Of a stretch of DNA of 64,000 bases, positions 1 through 6,924 are shown piece by piece. The translations under genes were made by a program, and so were the position numbers. The DNA lies in assembly GCA_028284005.1 (NCBI GenBank), contig JANQSO010000004.1:124001-188000 (forward strand), in the 5' to 3' direction. The stretch's first letter is position 1. Each line of letters begins with the position of its first letter. This DNA comes from Flavobacteriaceae bacterium. GTDB taxonomy: Bacteria; Bacteroidota; Bacteroidia; Flavobacteriales; Flavobacteriaceae. The notes beneath the pieces are model-generated. The model saw only the letters and a list, made by a program, of their open reading frames with translations, made no database searches and was not told where the DNA came from.

Positions 1-152
1 GTAGTATAGTTACCACTAAAAAAAATATAAAAGTAGCTGTGCAAGATGGATACCTATATATTAAGGAAATACAATTACCCGGAAAAAGAAAAATGGTAAT
101 AAGTGACCTTTTAAATGGTTATGCATTTAGTGAAGATGCAAAAATGTTGTAA
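1..152 (+). CDS. fmt: Methionyl-tRNA formyltransferase, C-terminal fragment (5' end outside window)
   Basis: Only the last 49 codons are present; the frame begins at base 3 and ends at TAA 150-152. The fragment contains DGYLYIKEIQLPGKRKM followed by DLLNGY, which matches the extreme C-terminal domain of Fmt, where a beta strand leads into 'QLPGKK.M...dfLnG'. Fmt formylates initiator Met-tRNA using 10-formyl-tetrahydrofolate. The identification is supported by context, because an HU gene and a yqgE gene follow fmt in many flavobacterial genomes. The catalytic N-terminal domain cannot be checked here. Confidence 0.8.
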   Translation, partial: SIVTTKKNIKVAVQDGYLYIKEIQLPGKRKMVISDLLNGYAFSEDAKML

Positions 153-233
153 TCCCTTGCTGCTACTGATTTCTTTAAAAAACGATAAAATGCGCCTTGG
201 TTTATTAACAAACACTCTAAGTTATCAACAAAA

Positions 234-250
234 ACGGGGATTTACCCCGT
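234..250. other. Short GC hairpin between fmt and the HU promoter
   Basis: ACGGGG (234-239) and CCCCGT (245-250) form a perfect 6-bp stem around ATTTA. No T-tract follows on the plus strand, so it is a weak candidate for the fmt terminator. It could also be an RNA 3'-end stabiliser. Confidence 0.4.
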
Positions 251-256
251 CATTCC

Positions 257-286
257 TTGCGTGAACCGATAATCCGATTAAATTTG
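257..286 (+). promoter_or_regulatory. Bacteroidota-type promoter for the HU gene
   Basis: TTG at 257-259 and TAAATTTG at 279-286 are separated by 19 nt. This matches the Bacteroidota -33 TTG / -7 TAnnTTTG consensus. The HU start lies about 50 nt downstream of the -7 element. Confidence 0.65.
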
Positions 287-336
287 TAGAGCAATTAATT
301 GAAGTTTAACCAACAATTTAATCTAAACATTAAACT

Positions 337-609
337 ATGAACAAATCAGATTTAATCGACGCAATGGCAGAAGATGCCGGAATCACAAAAGCCGCTGCTA
401 AAAAAGCATTAGAATCTTTCTTGGGTAACGTAGAAGGATCCCTTAAAAAAGGAAACAGAGTATCATTAGTAGGTTTTGGATCTTGGTCAGTTTCTAGAAG
501 AGCTGCAAGAGACGGAAGAAACCCTCAAACAGGAAAAACTATTAAAATCGCTGCAAAAAATGTAGTTAAGTTCAAAGCAGGTTCGGATCTATCAAGTAGT
601 GTAAACTAA
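337..609 (+). CDS. hup: HU/IHF family DNA-binding protein
   Basis: This 90-residue nucleoid protein has the usual HU length. The N-terminal helices (about 1-40) are followed by the beta-saddle signature VGFGSWSVSRRAARDGRNPQTG (in two pieces, VGFGSWSV and GRNPQTG). The DNA-intercalating proline is P63 at the tip of the arm. It bends and compacts DNA as a dimer. The gene stands alone between its own promoter (257-286) and a strong terminator (635-666), which suits a highly expressed single-gene unit. The ATG at 337 is the only start that gives the full N-terminal helix. The symbol hup is generic; which HU paralogue it is cannot be told. Confidence 0.93.
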   Translation: MNKSDLIDAMAEDAGITKAAAKKALESFLGNVEGSLKKGNRVSLVGFGSWSVSRRAARDGRNPQTGKTIKIAAKNVVKFKAGSDLSSSVN

Positions 610-634
610 TTTTAATACATATCGTATTTAATTG

Positions 635-666
635 ACCCTCTTCAATTTGATGAAGAGGGTTTTTTA
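635..666 (+). terminator. Rho-independent terminator of the HU gene
   Basis: ACCCTCTTCA (635-644) pairs perfectly with TGAAGAGGGT (651-660) around a 6-nt loop. A run of T follows to 666. Confidence 0.9.
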
Positions 667-746
667 ATGGCAAAATATTAGTTTAAAAAACAATATGTTG
701 TTTATTATAAAATTAATACTTAGATTTAGTTGACTAAAACCCAAAG

Positions 747-1307
747 ATGACTTCATTAAAACCAACCAAAGGAGTGCTTCTTGTTGCTGAACCATCCATC
801 ATTGGTGATGTTTCATTTAACAGATCTGTTGTATTGTTAGCAGAGTATAACAAAAGCGGATCTGTAGGTTTTATACTCAATAAACCTCTGGAATACAAAT
901 TGAAAGACTTCATTCCGGAAGTTAATTCTAATCTAACGGTTTACAACGGCGGCCCGGTTGAACAAGATAATCTTTATTTTATTCACAGGATCCCCGAAAT
1001 GGTTCCGGACAGTATTGAGATTTCCAACGGAATTTATTGGGGTGGTGACTTTAATGCAATAACGGGATTATTACAGGAAGATGCCCTTAGAGAGGACCAA
1101 ATTCGTTTCTTTTTAGGCTATTCGGGATGGGCAAGCGAGCAACTGGAACAAGAACTTGAAGTAAACAGTTGGGTCGTGGTGCCTAACAATTATAAAAATG
1201 ATATCATTGGAAAGTCCTATGATAATTTTTGGAAAGAAAAAATGATCGAGTTTGGAGGTGACTATGTAATATGGTCAAATGCTCCGGAAAATCCTATCTA
1301 CAATTAA
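747..1307 (+). CDS. YqgE/AlgH (UPF0301) family protein
   Basis: The 186-residue product is of normal length for the YqgE/AlgH family. Family blocks seen are LLVAEPSIIGDVSFNRSVV near the N-terminus, VGFILNKPL, YNGGPVEQDNLYFIH and FFLGYSGWASEQLEQEL. The biochemical role of the family is not settled; in Pseudomonas the homologue AlgH was linked to alginate regulation. It has no signal peptide and is probably cytoplasmic. Its last 4 bases overlap the end of the convergent aminotransferase gene. Its position after HU is a common flavobacterial arrangement. Confidence 0.88.
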   Translation: MTSLKPTKGVLLVAEPSIIGDVSFNRSVVLLAEYNKSGSVGFILNKPLEYKLKDFIPEVNSNLTVYNGGPVEQDNLYFIHRIPEMVPDSIEISNGIYWGGDFNAITGLLQEDALREDQIRFFLGYSGWASEQLEQELEVNSWVVVPNNYKNDIIGKSYDNFWKEKMIEFGGDYVIWSNAPENPIYN

Positions 1308-2149
1308 CCCAAACGGGCCTTTACATTTAGTTTTCCCAGCAATTCCTTTGCTACAGTATTTGAATACTCTTTTTTCCTGTAATTTGTTACGGGTTGAATA
1401 CCCATAATCGTATTGGTAATAAATAGCTCATCTGCCTTTTGGAGCTCGAATGGAGAAACCGATGTTTCTTCCAATACATAATCCGGAAGTTGTCCTAGAA
1501 TAGTAATTAATTGTTTTCTTAAGATTCCGTTCAAACAACCGTCTTCCAGAGGCGGTGTCTTTATTTTATAACCGTTTACCAGAAATATATTTCCGTTAAG
1601 GGCTTCAACAACCTGCTTGTTCTCATTAAGTAGCAAACAGTTTTCATAATCGTTCTCTTTTGCGAAAATGCTCCCCAGAATGTTGATCGTTCTACTAGTG
1701 GTCTTTAAAGTGGAGAGCAAACCGGAATTTATGAAATGGTCTTTGAACAGTTCAATAGTATATGGTTCTTCGTTTAAAGTATAAAATGGGTCCTCAAGTG
1801 TTTCGCAAATAATCAAATACTCAATATCGTTGGTTTCCGGTGTGTATTTCCCACCTGTCTTTCGCCAAACCAGGAGCTTTACCCGAAAGGAATGTACAGT
1901 TTCATCATGAGTAGCAATTGTTCTTTGAATTTCTTCTTCCAGGAATTCAGGAGTAAAATTCATAGGAATTTCCATACGTAAAATGCGCATGGACGCCATC
2001 AATCTAAAATAATGGTCCTCCCAAAAAAGAATCTTTCCGGCAGAGACCTTAATGGTTTCGAAAACCGCATCTGCATATTGCAACCCCCTATTTTCAGAAA
2101 GGATATGTATATCTGGAGCTGTACTGATTTTTCCGTTTAAATTAAGCAT
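1304..2149 (-). CDS. Class IV PLP-dependent aminotransferase (branched-chain / aminodeoxychorismate lyase-like)
   Basis: This 281-residue fold-type IV PLP enzyme has the N-terminal block RGLQYADAVFETIKV and the likely Schiff-base lysine K149 in LKTTSRTINIL. The conserved C-terminal series NENKQVVEALNGNIF, IKTPPLEDGCLNGILR also fits. The family includes branched-chain aminotransferases, D-amino acid aminotransferases and 4-amino-4-deoxychorismate lyase (PabC). The length and divergent substrate loop fit a PabC- or DAAT-like member better than IlvE (about 300-350 aa), but the substrate cannot be decided. It converges on yqgE with a 4-nt overlap. Confidence 0.82.
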   Translation of the reverse strand: MLNLNGKISTAPDIHILSENRGLQYADAVFETIKVSAGKILFWEDHYFRLMASMRILRMEIPMNFTPEFLEEEIQRTIATHDETVHSFRVKLLVWRKTGGKYTPETNDIEYLIICETLEDPFYTLNEEPYTIELFKDHFINSGLLSTLKTTSRTINILGSIFAKENDYENCLLLNENKQVVEALNGNIFLVNGYKIKTPPLEDGCLNGILRKQLITILGQLPDYVLEETSVSPFELQKADELFITNTIMGIQPVTNYRKKEYSNTVAKELLGKLNVKARLG

Positions 2150-2207
2150 AAATAAACCGCCCCATTTTAGTGAGACGGCGCAAAGATACTATAAATTGCT
2201 TCGATAT

Positions 2208-2594
2208 TTAGGTGGAACCCAAGATCTGTTTCAGGTTAGAAACCATATTCTCCCACAGCATTTTACCTTCTTCAATTTCATCTTCTTCGGCAAAGTCTGT
2301 CACCATTAAAGAGACATCTTTAGTGATCTCATCTACCTGAATACGCATTTCAAAGTAGTAGTCGGTATCTTCATCTTCTACCCATTTGAATTTGATCCGT
2401 TCCTGGTTTTTCTTTCCTAAAAGTTTCGCTTTTTCTTCACTCCCTTCCCAAATAAAAGTAAAATATTCGCCTCGTGAATTTACATTGTCTGCATACCATT
2501 CACTCATTCCACTGGGGGTAGAGATGTATTGATACAGAAGAGAAGGAGACACATGTATTGGGAACTCCATCTCATATTTTAATTTGTCCTCCAT
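2208..2594 (-). CDS. START-like (AHSA1/SRPBCC) domain protein
   Basis: The chosen ATG at 2594 gives MEDKLKYEMEFPIHVSPSLLY, a natural start of the fold; a longer upstream frame adds only a hydrophobic, low-quality extension. The 128-residue product shows the START-like pattern: an N-terminal strand, then LLYQYISTPSGMSEWYADNV, a FTFIWEG strand, and a C-terminal amphipathic helix GKMLWENMVSNLKQILG. Such proteins make a hydrophobic ligand cavity; no ligand is known for this flavobacterial group. The gene is transcribed towards the aminotransferase, 58 nt away, and may be co-transcribed with it. Confidence 0.75.
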   Translation of the reverse strand: MEDKLKYEMEFPIHVSPSLLYQYISTPSGMSEWYADNVNSRGEYFTFIWEGSEEKAKLLGKKNQERIKFKWVEDEDTDYYFEMRIQVDEITKDVSLMVTDFAEEDEIEEGKMLWENMVSNLKQILGST

Positions 2595-2696
2595 AATTTG
2601 TTTGCTGAAGCCTAATATATATATTTTAATTTTAAACCGTAAAAGAAACTGCAAATTTTTTTATAGAAAATTATACTTAAAAAAATGTATCTAATC

Positions 2697-2727
2697 TTTG
2701 CGCTACATTATTTTGTTTCTATCTTTG
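2697..2727 (+). promoter_or_regulatory. Promoter of tRNA-Met
   Basis: TTTG (2697-2700), a 19-nt spacer and TATCTTTG (2720-2727) match the Bacteroidota consensus. The -7 box ends 12 nt before the mature tRNA 5' end, so the precursor leader would be very short. Confidence 0.75.
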
Positions 2728-2739
2728 CCTCCGCAAAAT

Positions 2740-2813
2740 GGCGAGGTAGCTCAGGTGGTTAGAGCGTCGGATTCATAACCCGGAGGTCAGGAGTTCAAGT
2801 CTCCTTCTCGCTA
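2740..2813 (+). tRNA. tRNA-Met (anticodon CAT)
   Basis: A full cloverleaf is visible. The acceptor 5' strand GGCGAGG (2740-2746) pairs with TCTCGCT (2806-2812), with discriminator A2813. The D arm is GCTCAGGTGGTTAGAGC. The anticodon loop TTCATAA (2772-2778) has CAT at 2774-2776. The T arm is AGGAG-TTCAAGT-CTCCT (2789-2805). CCA is not encoded. G1 pairs with T72 and the anticodon stem lacks the three G-C pairs of initiator tRNA, so it is most likely elongator Met; a lysidine-modified tRNA-Ile2 cannot be excluded by eye. The anticodon stem has a terminal A-C mismatch (2771/2779). Confidence 0.9.
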
Positions 2814-2817
2814 CTGG

Positions 2818-2844
2818 AACTCCCCTAAAAAAGGGGAGTTTTTT
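2818..2844 (+). terminator. Terminator directly after tRNA-Met
   Basis: AACTCCCC (2818-2825) and GGGGAGTT (2833-2840) form an 8-bp stem with a T-run to 2844. The ATG of the GIY-YIG gene begins at the next base, so transcripts stopping here exclude that gene. Confidence 0.88.
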
Positions 2845-3105
2845 ATGGAAGAATTTGTTACTTATGTTCTTTATTCTAAGAAGTACAACAAAATATACAT
2901 AGGATACTCTTCCAATCTAATTCAACGCTTTTATTCGCACAACAGCATTGCTACAAAAGGGTATACCATTAGATATCGTCCCTGGATGGTTGTAGAAGTT
3001 GAGTTTCATATGACCAAAACAAATGCTTTAAGGCGAGAAAAGTTTCTGAAATCCGGTATAGGAAGAAAATATATCCATAAAATGATCTTACCTCACTATA
3101 GATAG
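2845..3105 (+). CDS. Small GIY-YIG nuclease-domain protein (UvrC/YhbQ-type)
   Basis: This 86-residue protein is almost only a GIY-YIG fold. It has YVLYSKKYNKIYIGYSSNLIQRFYSHN, read in two pieces as YVLYS (the GIY position) and IYIGYSSNLIQRFYSHN (YIG plus catalytic Arg). YRPWMVVEVEF follows, then a C-terminal helix with ALRREKFLKSG, where E is the candidate metal-binding glutamate. It resembles the stand-alone GIY-YIG proteins abundant in flavobacteria. The start codon abuts the tRNA terminator and has no visible ribosome site. The stop codon TAG (3103-3105) touches a copy of the tRNA 3' half, so the gene is bracketed by tRNA sequence and terminators. A mobile, homing-like role is inferred. 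Confidence 0.8.
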   Translation: MEEFVTYVLYSKKYNKIYIGYSSNLIQRFYSHNSIATKGYTIRYRPWMVVEVEFHMTKTNALRREKFLKSGIGRKYIHKMILPHYR

Positions 3106-3158
3106 TCGGATTCATATCCGCCAGAGGCGGACAGGAGTTCAAGTCTCCTTCTCGCTAC
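3105..3158 (+). repeat. Second copy of the tRNA-Met 3' part, with an inserted palindrome
   Basis: GTCGGATTCATA (3105-3116) repeats tRNA bases 2766-2777 exactly. The 27 bases at 3132-3158, covering the T arm, 3' acceptor strand and one flanking C, repeat 2788-2814 exactly. Between them the ten bases of the tRNA (2778-2787) are replaced by the perfect hairpin TCCGCC-AGA-GGCGGA (3117-3131). No 5' half is present, so this is not a tRNA gene. Confidence 0.88.
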
Positions 3159-3163
3159 AGCAA

Positions 3164-3192
3164 AACCTGATACGTTTGTATCAGGTTTTTTT
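3164..3192 (+). terminator. Terminator after the second tRNA-end copy
   Basis: AACCTGATAC (3164-3173) pairs perfectly with GTATCAGGTT (3178-3187) around GTTT, followed by a T-run. Confidence 0.9.
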
Positions 3193-3297
3193 ATTTTAAA
3201 CTGAGAAGTTTACTTCAAAATGTTTAAAAATAAAAAACAACAAGGAGTGTTGTAGGTTTTGCTATACAGCTTCCCTAAAAAGACTCACCGAGATGCA

Positions 3298-3323
3298 GGC
3301 GAGGTAATTCTCCTTCTCGCTAC
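3298..3323 (+). repeat. Third, internally deleted tRNA-Met remnant
   Basis: GGCGAGGTA (3298-3306) equals the first nine tRNA bases and is followed almost directly by TCTCCTTCTCGCTAC (3309-3323), which equals tRNA bases 2800-2814. The D arm, anticodon arm and most of the T arm are missing. The stretch 3193-3297 before it holds no recognisable gene. Confidence 0.7.
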
Positions 3324-3339
3324 TTAACAAATAAAGGAA

Positions 3340-3368
3340 AAGCCGAGATTCACATTTCGGCTTTTTTA
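3340..3368 (+). terminator. Terminator after the third tRNA remnant
   Basis: AGCCGA (3341-3346) pairs with TCGGCT (3357-3362) and is followed by a T-run. It is the third terminator in this 600-bp region that lies just after a GCTAC tRNA end. Confidence 0.75.
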
Positions 3369-3483
3369 TTTTACTAAAACAAACTTGAGCAATATCACTG
3401 GATTTAAGTTAGTTTTTTAACTCAATTCCTTGCTATAGCACATTATTATTATTAGGATAAATTAAGATATAAAAGTTAGAAGC

Positions 3484-4362
3484 TTACTTTTTAATAAATC
3501 TTTGAATACTTTTTTCTTTTGAAATTACTACCTCAATAAAATAAATACCTCCTACTAAATTCGAAACATCAATACTACTCTGTGTCGACGTTTCTCTCAC
3601 AGCATTGCCTAGTAAAGTATAAATAGTTACACTTTCTATAGTTTCTTGAGTCTTAATGTTTAGTATATCCTGTGCTGGATTAGGGTAGACAAAAAATTCT
3701 GTTTCAACTAAATCCTCAACTCCAAGAGTAGGTACAAGGTCTAGGCTCCCGGCTATATAATTAAAATCGTCTAAATAAAACTCATGGTTAGGGTTAACTG
3801 AGAAGAAGTCAACACCCCCCAGACTAGTAGGAATATCTCCTGCTTCATTTGTAAAAGGAGTACCAGGATCAATAGCTATAATATTGTCAATCGAAAATCC
3901 CCAAGTAGCATTACTCATACCACTTGTTAGATCAAAGTTCATGGCAATCCTAAACCATTCATCATGCGGAAATTCAAAGTTGACCTCCCCTAAGGCTGAA
4001 TCATCTATTAAACCAATTCCGGGACTGGCATTATCCTGATTAAAGAAAATATGTCCTACGATCCATTCTCCTGCTCCAATTGGCACAGTACCCTGTAAGT
4101 TCCAGTACGCTTCTTTGCCTGATGGCACATACATATAAAACTCTAGCCCCCATTCTTCAGATGTTTTGTTACCGAGATCTAGAATCGCTTCGGTGATTCC
4201 ATCACCTGGGATGAATCCTGCTCCACCACCTATTACTGGAGCAGGAACCCACCATGCTCCATAAGGAGGACCATTAGGATATTCCATATCGTCAACGAAC
4301 TGAGCATTAATATTTGTGACAAAGAAAAAAATAATGACGAGCAAAAGGTACCTATTTTTCAT
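3484..4362 (-). CDS. Secreted protein with T9SS type A sorting domain
   Basis: The 292-residue protein begins with a signal peptide (MKNRYLLLVIIFFFVTNINAQ, cut after residue 21 likely). The body, about 22-205, is rich in Gly, Trp and Asp with alternating strands (AYWNLQGTVP, WFRIAMNFDL, HEFYLDDFNY) and looks like a jelly-roll/concanavalin-like domain. The last 75 residues are a Por secretion/type IX sorting domain, with VYPNPAQDILNIKT and the terminal SIQRFIKK. It is expected to be exported by the Sec system and then by T9SS to the surface or medium. The ligand is unknown. A second T9SS cargo gene lies just upstream on the same strand. Confidence 0.8.
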   Translation of the reverse strand: MKNRYLLLVIIFFFVTNINAQFVDDMEYPNGPPYGAWWVPAPVIGGGAGFIPGDGITEAILDLGNKTSEEWGLEFYMYVPSGKEAYWNLQGTVPIGAGEWIVGHIFFNQDNASPGIGLIDDSALGEVNFEFPHDEWFRIAMNFDLTSGMSNATWGFSIDNIIAIDPGTPFTNEAGDIPTSLGGVDFFSVNPNHEFYLDDFNYIAGSLDLVPTLGVEDLVETEFFVYPNPAQDILNIKTQETIESVTIYTLLGNAVRETSTQSSIDVSNLVGGIYFIEVVISKEKSIQRFIKK

Positions 4363-4444
4363 TGTAATGAGTCTTTATGTTTATCCTAAGATACAAATAA
4401 TCATATAAAAATTAAGGTAACTATATATACATTGATTAGATATA

Positions 4445-5170
4445 CTATTGCTTTATGAATTTATGCATATATTTTTTGTTATCCTGAAAAGTAATTTCCA
4501 TGAAATAGATTCCGGATTTCAAAAAAGAAATATCAATTGGGTTTCCTTCATGAATCTTTACTGCGGAAATATCTTCTCCCAGTACTGAAAATATCCGCAG
4601 TCCCTCAACAGCCAGTTCTTTGGAAGAAATGTTAAGCATATTTTCTACAGGGTTTGGATAAATGCTTATTTGTTCTTTGTCAACCTCGTTAGTAGATAGA
4701 ATGTAGTTACCGTGTACGGCAGTATTCCCTTCCGGGGTTGTGATAATTAATGTTTTGTCATTATTAGATCCATCTACTATTTCATAGCCATAAGTTCTGT
4801 TCTGTATAAAATCACCAGCCAAAATAGTACTCAAATACCGGCCTTCAAGTTCGCAGTATGGAAAACAATCACCAAGGGTCACACTAGGGGTATTAACTGT
4901 AAATGTATCTGTACCAATAATAGTTGGGCCTTCAGAGTCGAAGAAGTAATTGAAATGAATTATTCCATTTACCTGATAACCATTTGTGATCTCAAAAAAA
5001 TCTATCCCCGGATGATAATCAGGGTCCCCTCCTGTTGGCTGGGTGACATCGTAGGTTACTCCATCTATAATCATATAGTGTAGCGTCCAATTATTATCTA
5101 TTAATTCTTGCTGGGCTGAACTCTGGATAGAAAATAGTAAAACCAGAGTAAGGAGTACAATTTTTTTCAT
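4445..5170 (-). CDS. Secreted protein with T9SS type A sorting domain
   Basis: The ATG at 5170 gives MKKIVLLTLVLLFSIQSSAQ, a classical signal peptide; upstream in-frame codons add an unlikely 14-residue extension. The 241-residue product has a beta-rich body with LIDNNWTLHYMIIDGVTYD and two nearby cysteines (DCFPYCELEG). It ends in a type IX sorting domain (IYPNPVENMLNISS, terminal YMHKFIKQ). The body resembles the small lipocalin-like 'T9SS sorting domain' proteins common in flavobacteria. No catalytic motif is seen. It is probably surface-exposed or released. Confidence 0.78.
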   Translation of the reverse strand: MKKIVLLTLVLLFSIQSSAQQELIDNNWTLHYMIIDGVTYDVTQPTGGDPDYHPGIDFFEITNGYQVNGIIHFNYFFDSEGPTIIGTDTFTVNTPSVTLGDCFPYCELEGRYLSTILAGDFIQNRTYGYEIVDGSNNDKTLIITTPEGNTAVHGNYILSTNEVDKEQISIYPNPVENMLNISSKELAVEGLRIFSVLGEDISAVKIHEGNPIDISFLKSGIYFMEITFQDNKKYMHKFIKQ

Positions 5171-5376
5171 AGGTGCGTTTTTTATTATATTAATATACAA
5201 AAAAATTGTCATGCCTTGAAAAATAGATACTTATGACTAAAAAAGTTTCCTTGAAAAGCAACAGATATGAATGCGTTTATTTTGCACAAGCAAAATCTCA
5301 AGCCTATATTTTATATACTAAATGACTGAAAATAACGTATTTTTGCGCTCTGATTCTAAATTAAGTAAAAACAGGC

Positions 5377-6609
5377 ATGACAGGAATGGAATTAATGGCA
5401 CCGGCAGGAAATTTTGAGTCTCTCCAGGCAGCAATTGATAATGGAGCAGATTCTGTGTATTTTGGTGTAGATCAATTAAACATGCGGGCAAGAGCCAGTA
5501 TAAACTTCACTATCGAAGATCTGCCGGAAATAGTACGCCGTTGCAGTGAAAAAAATGTAAGGACCTACCTTACCCTTAATACCATTATCTATGATCACGA
5601 CCTGTCCATTATAAAAACCTTGCTGGATGCAGGGAAAGCTGCCGGTATAACAGCGGTAATAGCTATGGACCAGGCAGTAATTGCTTATGCAAGGCAAATA
5701 CAGATGGAGGTTCATATTTCCACTCAGATAAATATAACCAACATTGAAACGGTAAAATTCTACGCGCTTTTTGCAGACACAATGGTCATGAGCAGGGAAT
5801 TAAGCTTGCGACAAGTTAAAAAGATATGTGAGCAAATAGAGCGCGAACAAATTACAGGGCCCTCAGGGAATTTGGTAGAGATAGAGGTCTTTGGGCATGG
5901 AGCGCTATGCATGGCCGTATCCGGGAAATGTTATTTGAGTTTGCATTCACATAACTCATCTGCAAACAGAGGTGCATGTAAACAAAACTGTAGAAAGAAA
6001 TATACTGTTACCGATCAGGAAACCGGTTTTGAAATTGAATTGGATAATGAATACATGATGTCTCCAAAAGACTTGTGCACACTGGATTTTTTGGACAAGG
6101 TAATAGATACTGGTGCGAAAGTGTTGAAAATTGAAGGCAGGGGAAGAGCTCCGGAGTACGTAGCTAAAGTGATAAAAACGTACCGTGAGGCTATAGATGC
6201 CTGTAATGAAGGTAGCTATACCCCGGAAAAGGTAACTGCCTGGATGAGTGAGTTAGAAAAGGTATACAACAGAGGTTTCTGGAGCGGTTACTATTTGGGG
6301 CAAAAGTTAGGCGAATGGAGCGATGGACCCGGATCCAAAGCCACCCAGAAAAAAGTGTACGTTGGTAAAGGAGTACATTTTTTTCCAAAACCCAGCATTG
6401 CAGAATTCAAAATTGAAGCTTATGATATTAAATTAGGAGACACTATTTTAATTACCGGACCAACTACCGGGGTCGAAGAAATGACGTTAACAGAAATGAT
6501 GGTGAATGATGAAAGAAATGATGTTGCAAAAAAAGGAGATTCCTGTACTATCCCTACAAATTTTAGAACCCGGCCTTCCGACAAACTCTATAAAATTGTT
6601 AAGGAATAA
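5377..6609 (+). CDS. Peptidase U32 family protein, probable tRNA/rRNA hydroxylation protein (TrhP-like)
   Basis: The 410-residue protein opens with MELMAPAGNFESLQAAIDNG, the TIM-barrel start of the U32 family, and has the U32 signature around GHGALCMAVSGKCYLSLHSH. Four cysteines, C178, C185, C201 and C205, are placed as the Fe-S ligands of UbiU/V, TrhP and RlhA. In E. coli the relatives TrhP (YegQ) and RlhA (YdcP) hydroxylate tRNA U34 and 23S rRNA C2501, using prephenate. Length and single barrel favour the TrhP group over RlhA (about 650 aa). ATG 5377 is used; ATG 5386 is an alternative. The stop overlaps the start of a ferredoxin gene, so the two are probably translated together. A -7-like TATTTTTG lies at 5338-5345. 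Confidence 0.85.
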   Translation: MTGMELMAPAGNFESLQAAIDNGADSVYFGVDQLNMRARASINFTIEDLPEIVRRCSEKNVRTYLTLNTIIYDHDLSIIKTLLDAGKAAGITAVIAMDQAVIAYARQIQMEVHISTQINITNIETVKFYALFADTMVMSRELSLRQVKKICEQIEREQITGPSGNLVEIEVFGHGALCMAVSGKCYLSLHSHNSSANRGACKQNCRKKYTVTDQETGFEIELDNEYMMSPKDLCTLDFLDKVIDTGAKVLKIEGRGRAPEYVAKVIKTYREAIDACNEGSYTPEKVTAWMSELEKVYNRGFWSGYYLGQKLGEWSDGPGSKATQKKVYVGKGVHFFPKPSIAEFKIEAYDIKLGDTILITGPTTGVEEMTLTEMMVNDERNDVAKKGDSCTIPTNFRTRPSDKLYKIVKE

Positions 6610-6839
6610 TGGTAGTTGTAACGTTGCAACGTAAAAAATGTATTGGCTGTAACTATTGTGTGGAAGTAGCACCGGGTCAATTTCAGATGTCAAAAAAGGA
6701 TGGAAAAACAGTGTTGCTCCATTCTAAAGAAAAAAAAGGATTCTATACATTGAAATCAATAGATAACACTATTTATGATGAATGTGTTCTTGCTGAAAAA
6801 GCCTGCCCTGTAAAAATAATAAGCACGAAAATGATCTAA
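6609..6839 (+). CDS. Ferredoxin, single 4Fe-4S type
   Basis: The 76-residue protein has C11-x2-C14-x2-C17 and C66-P, the ligand set of a one-cluster ferredoxin; C59 is an extra cysteine. The stretch between them is too short for a second cluster. It starts inside the stop codon of the U32 gene (TAATG), which strongly suggests co-expression and a role as electron donor or partner for that Fe-S protein. In E. coli the small ferredoxin YfhL has been tied to U32-dependent RNA hydroxylation (recalled, not checked), so the pairing makes functional sense. Confidence 0.85.
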   Translation: MVVVTLQRKKCIGCNYCVEVAPGQFQMSKKDGKTVLLHSKEKKGFYTLKSIDNTIYDECVLAEKACPVKIISTKMI

Positions 6840-6847
6840 CAGAGAAA

Positions 6848-6878
6848 AGGCCGCTAAAAAATAAATTTTATACGGCCT
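6848..6878. terminator. Possible bidirectional terminator between ferredoxin and hppD
   Basis: AGGCCG (6848-6853) pairs with CGGCCT (6873-6878) around an AT-rich loop that can itself fold (TAAAA/TTTTA). It lies between two convergent genes. The T-tracts are poor, so the call is tentative. Confidence 0.4.
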
Positions 6879-6924
6879 CTTCAAGAAATGCAACCCTGAA
6901 TTTTTCAATTTCGTTTGTGCAACT

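Noticed and set aside
220-230. TTATCAACA resembles a DnaA box; another copy lies at 62576-62584 by rpmH
   Set aside because: Both are single one-mismatch hits in AT-rich DNA with no cluster, no dnaA or AT-rich unwinding element beside them; chance is the better explanation for an origin.
6191-6388. Antisense frames inside the U32 gene
   Set aside because: No domain, no start context, and fully inside a conserved gene on the other strand.
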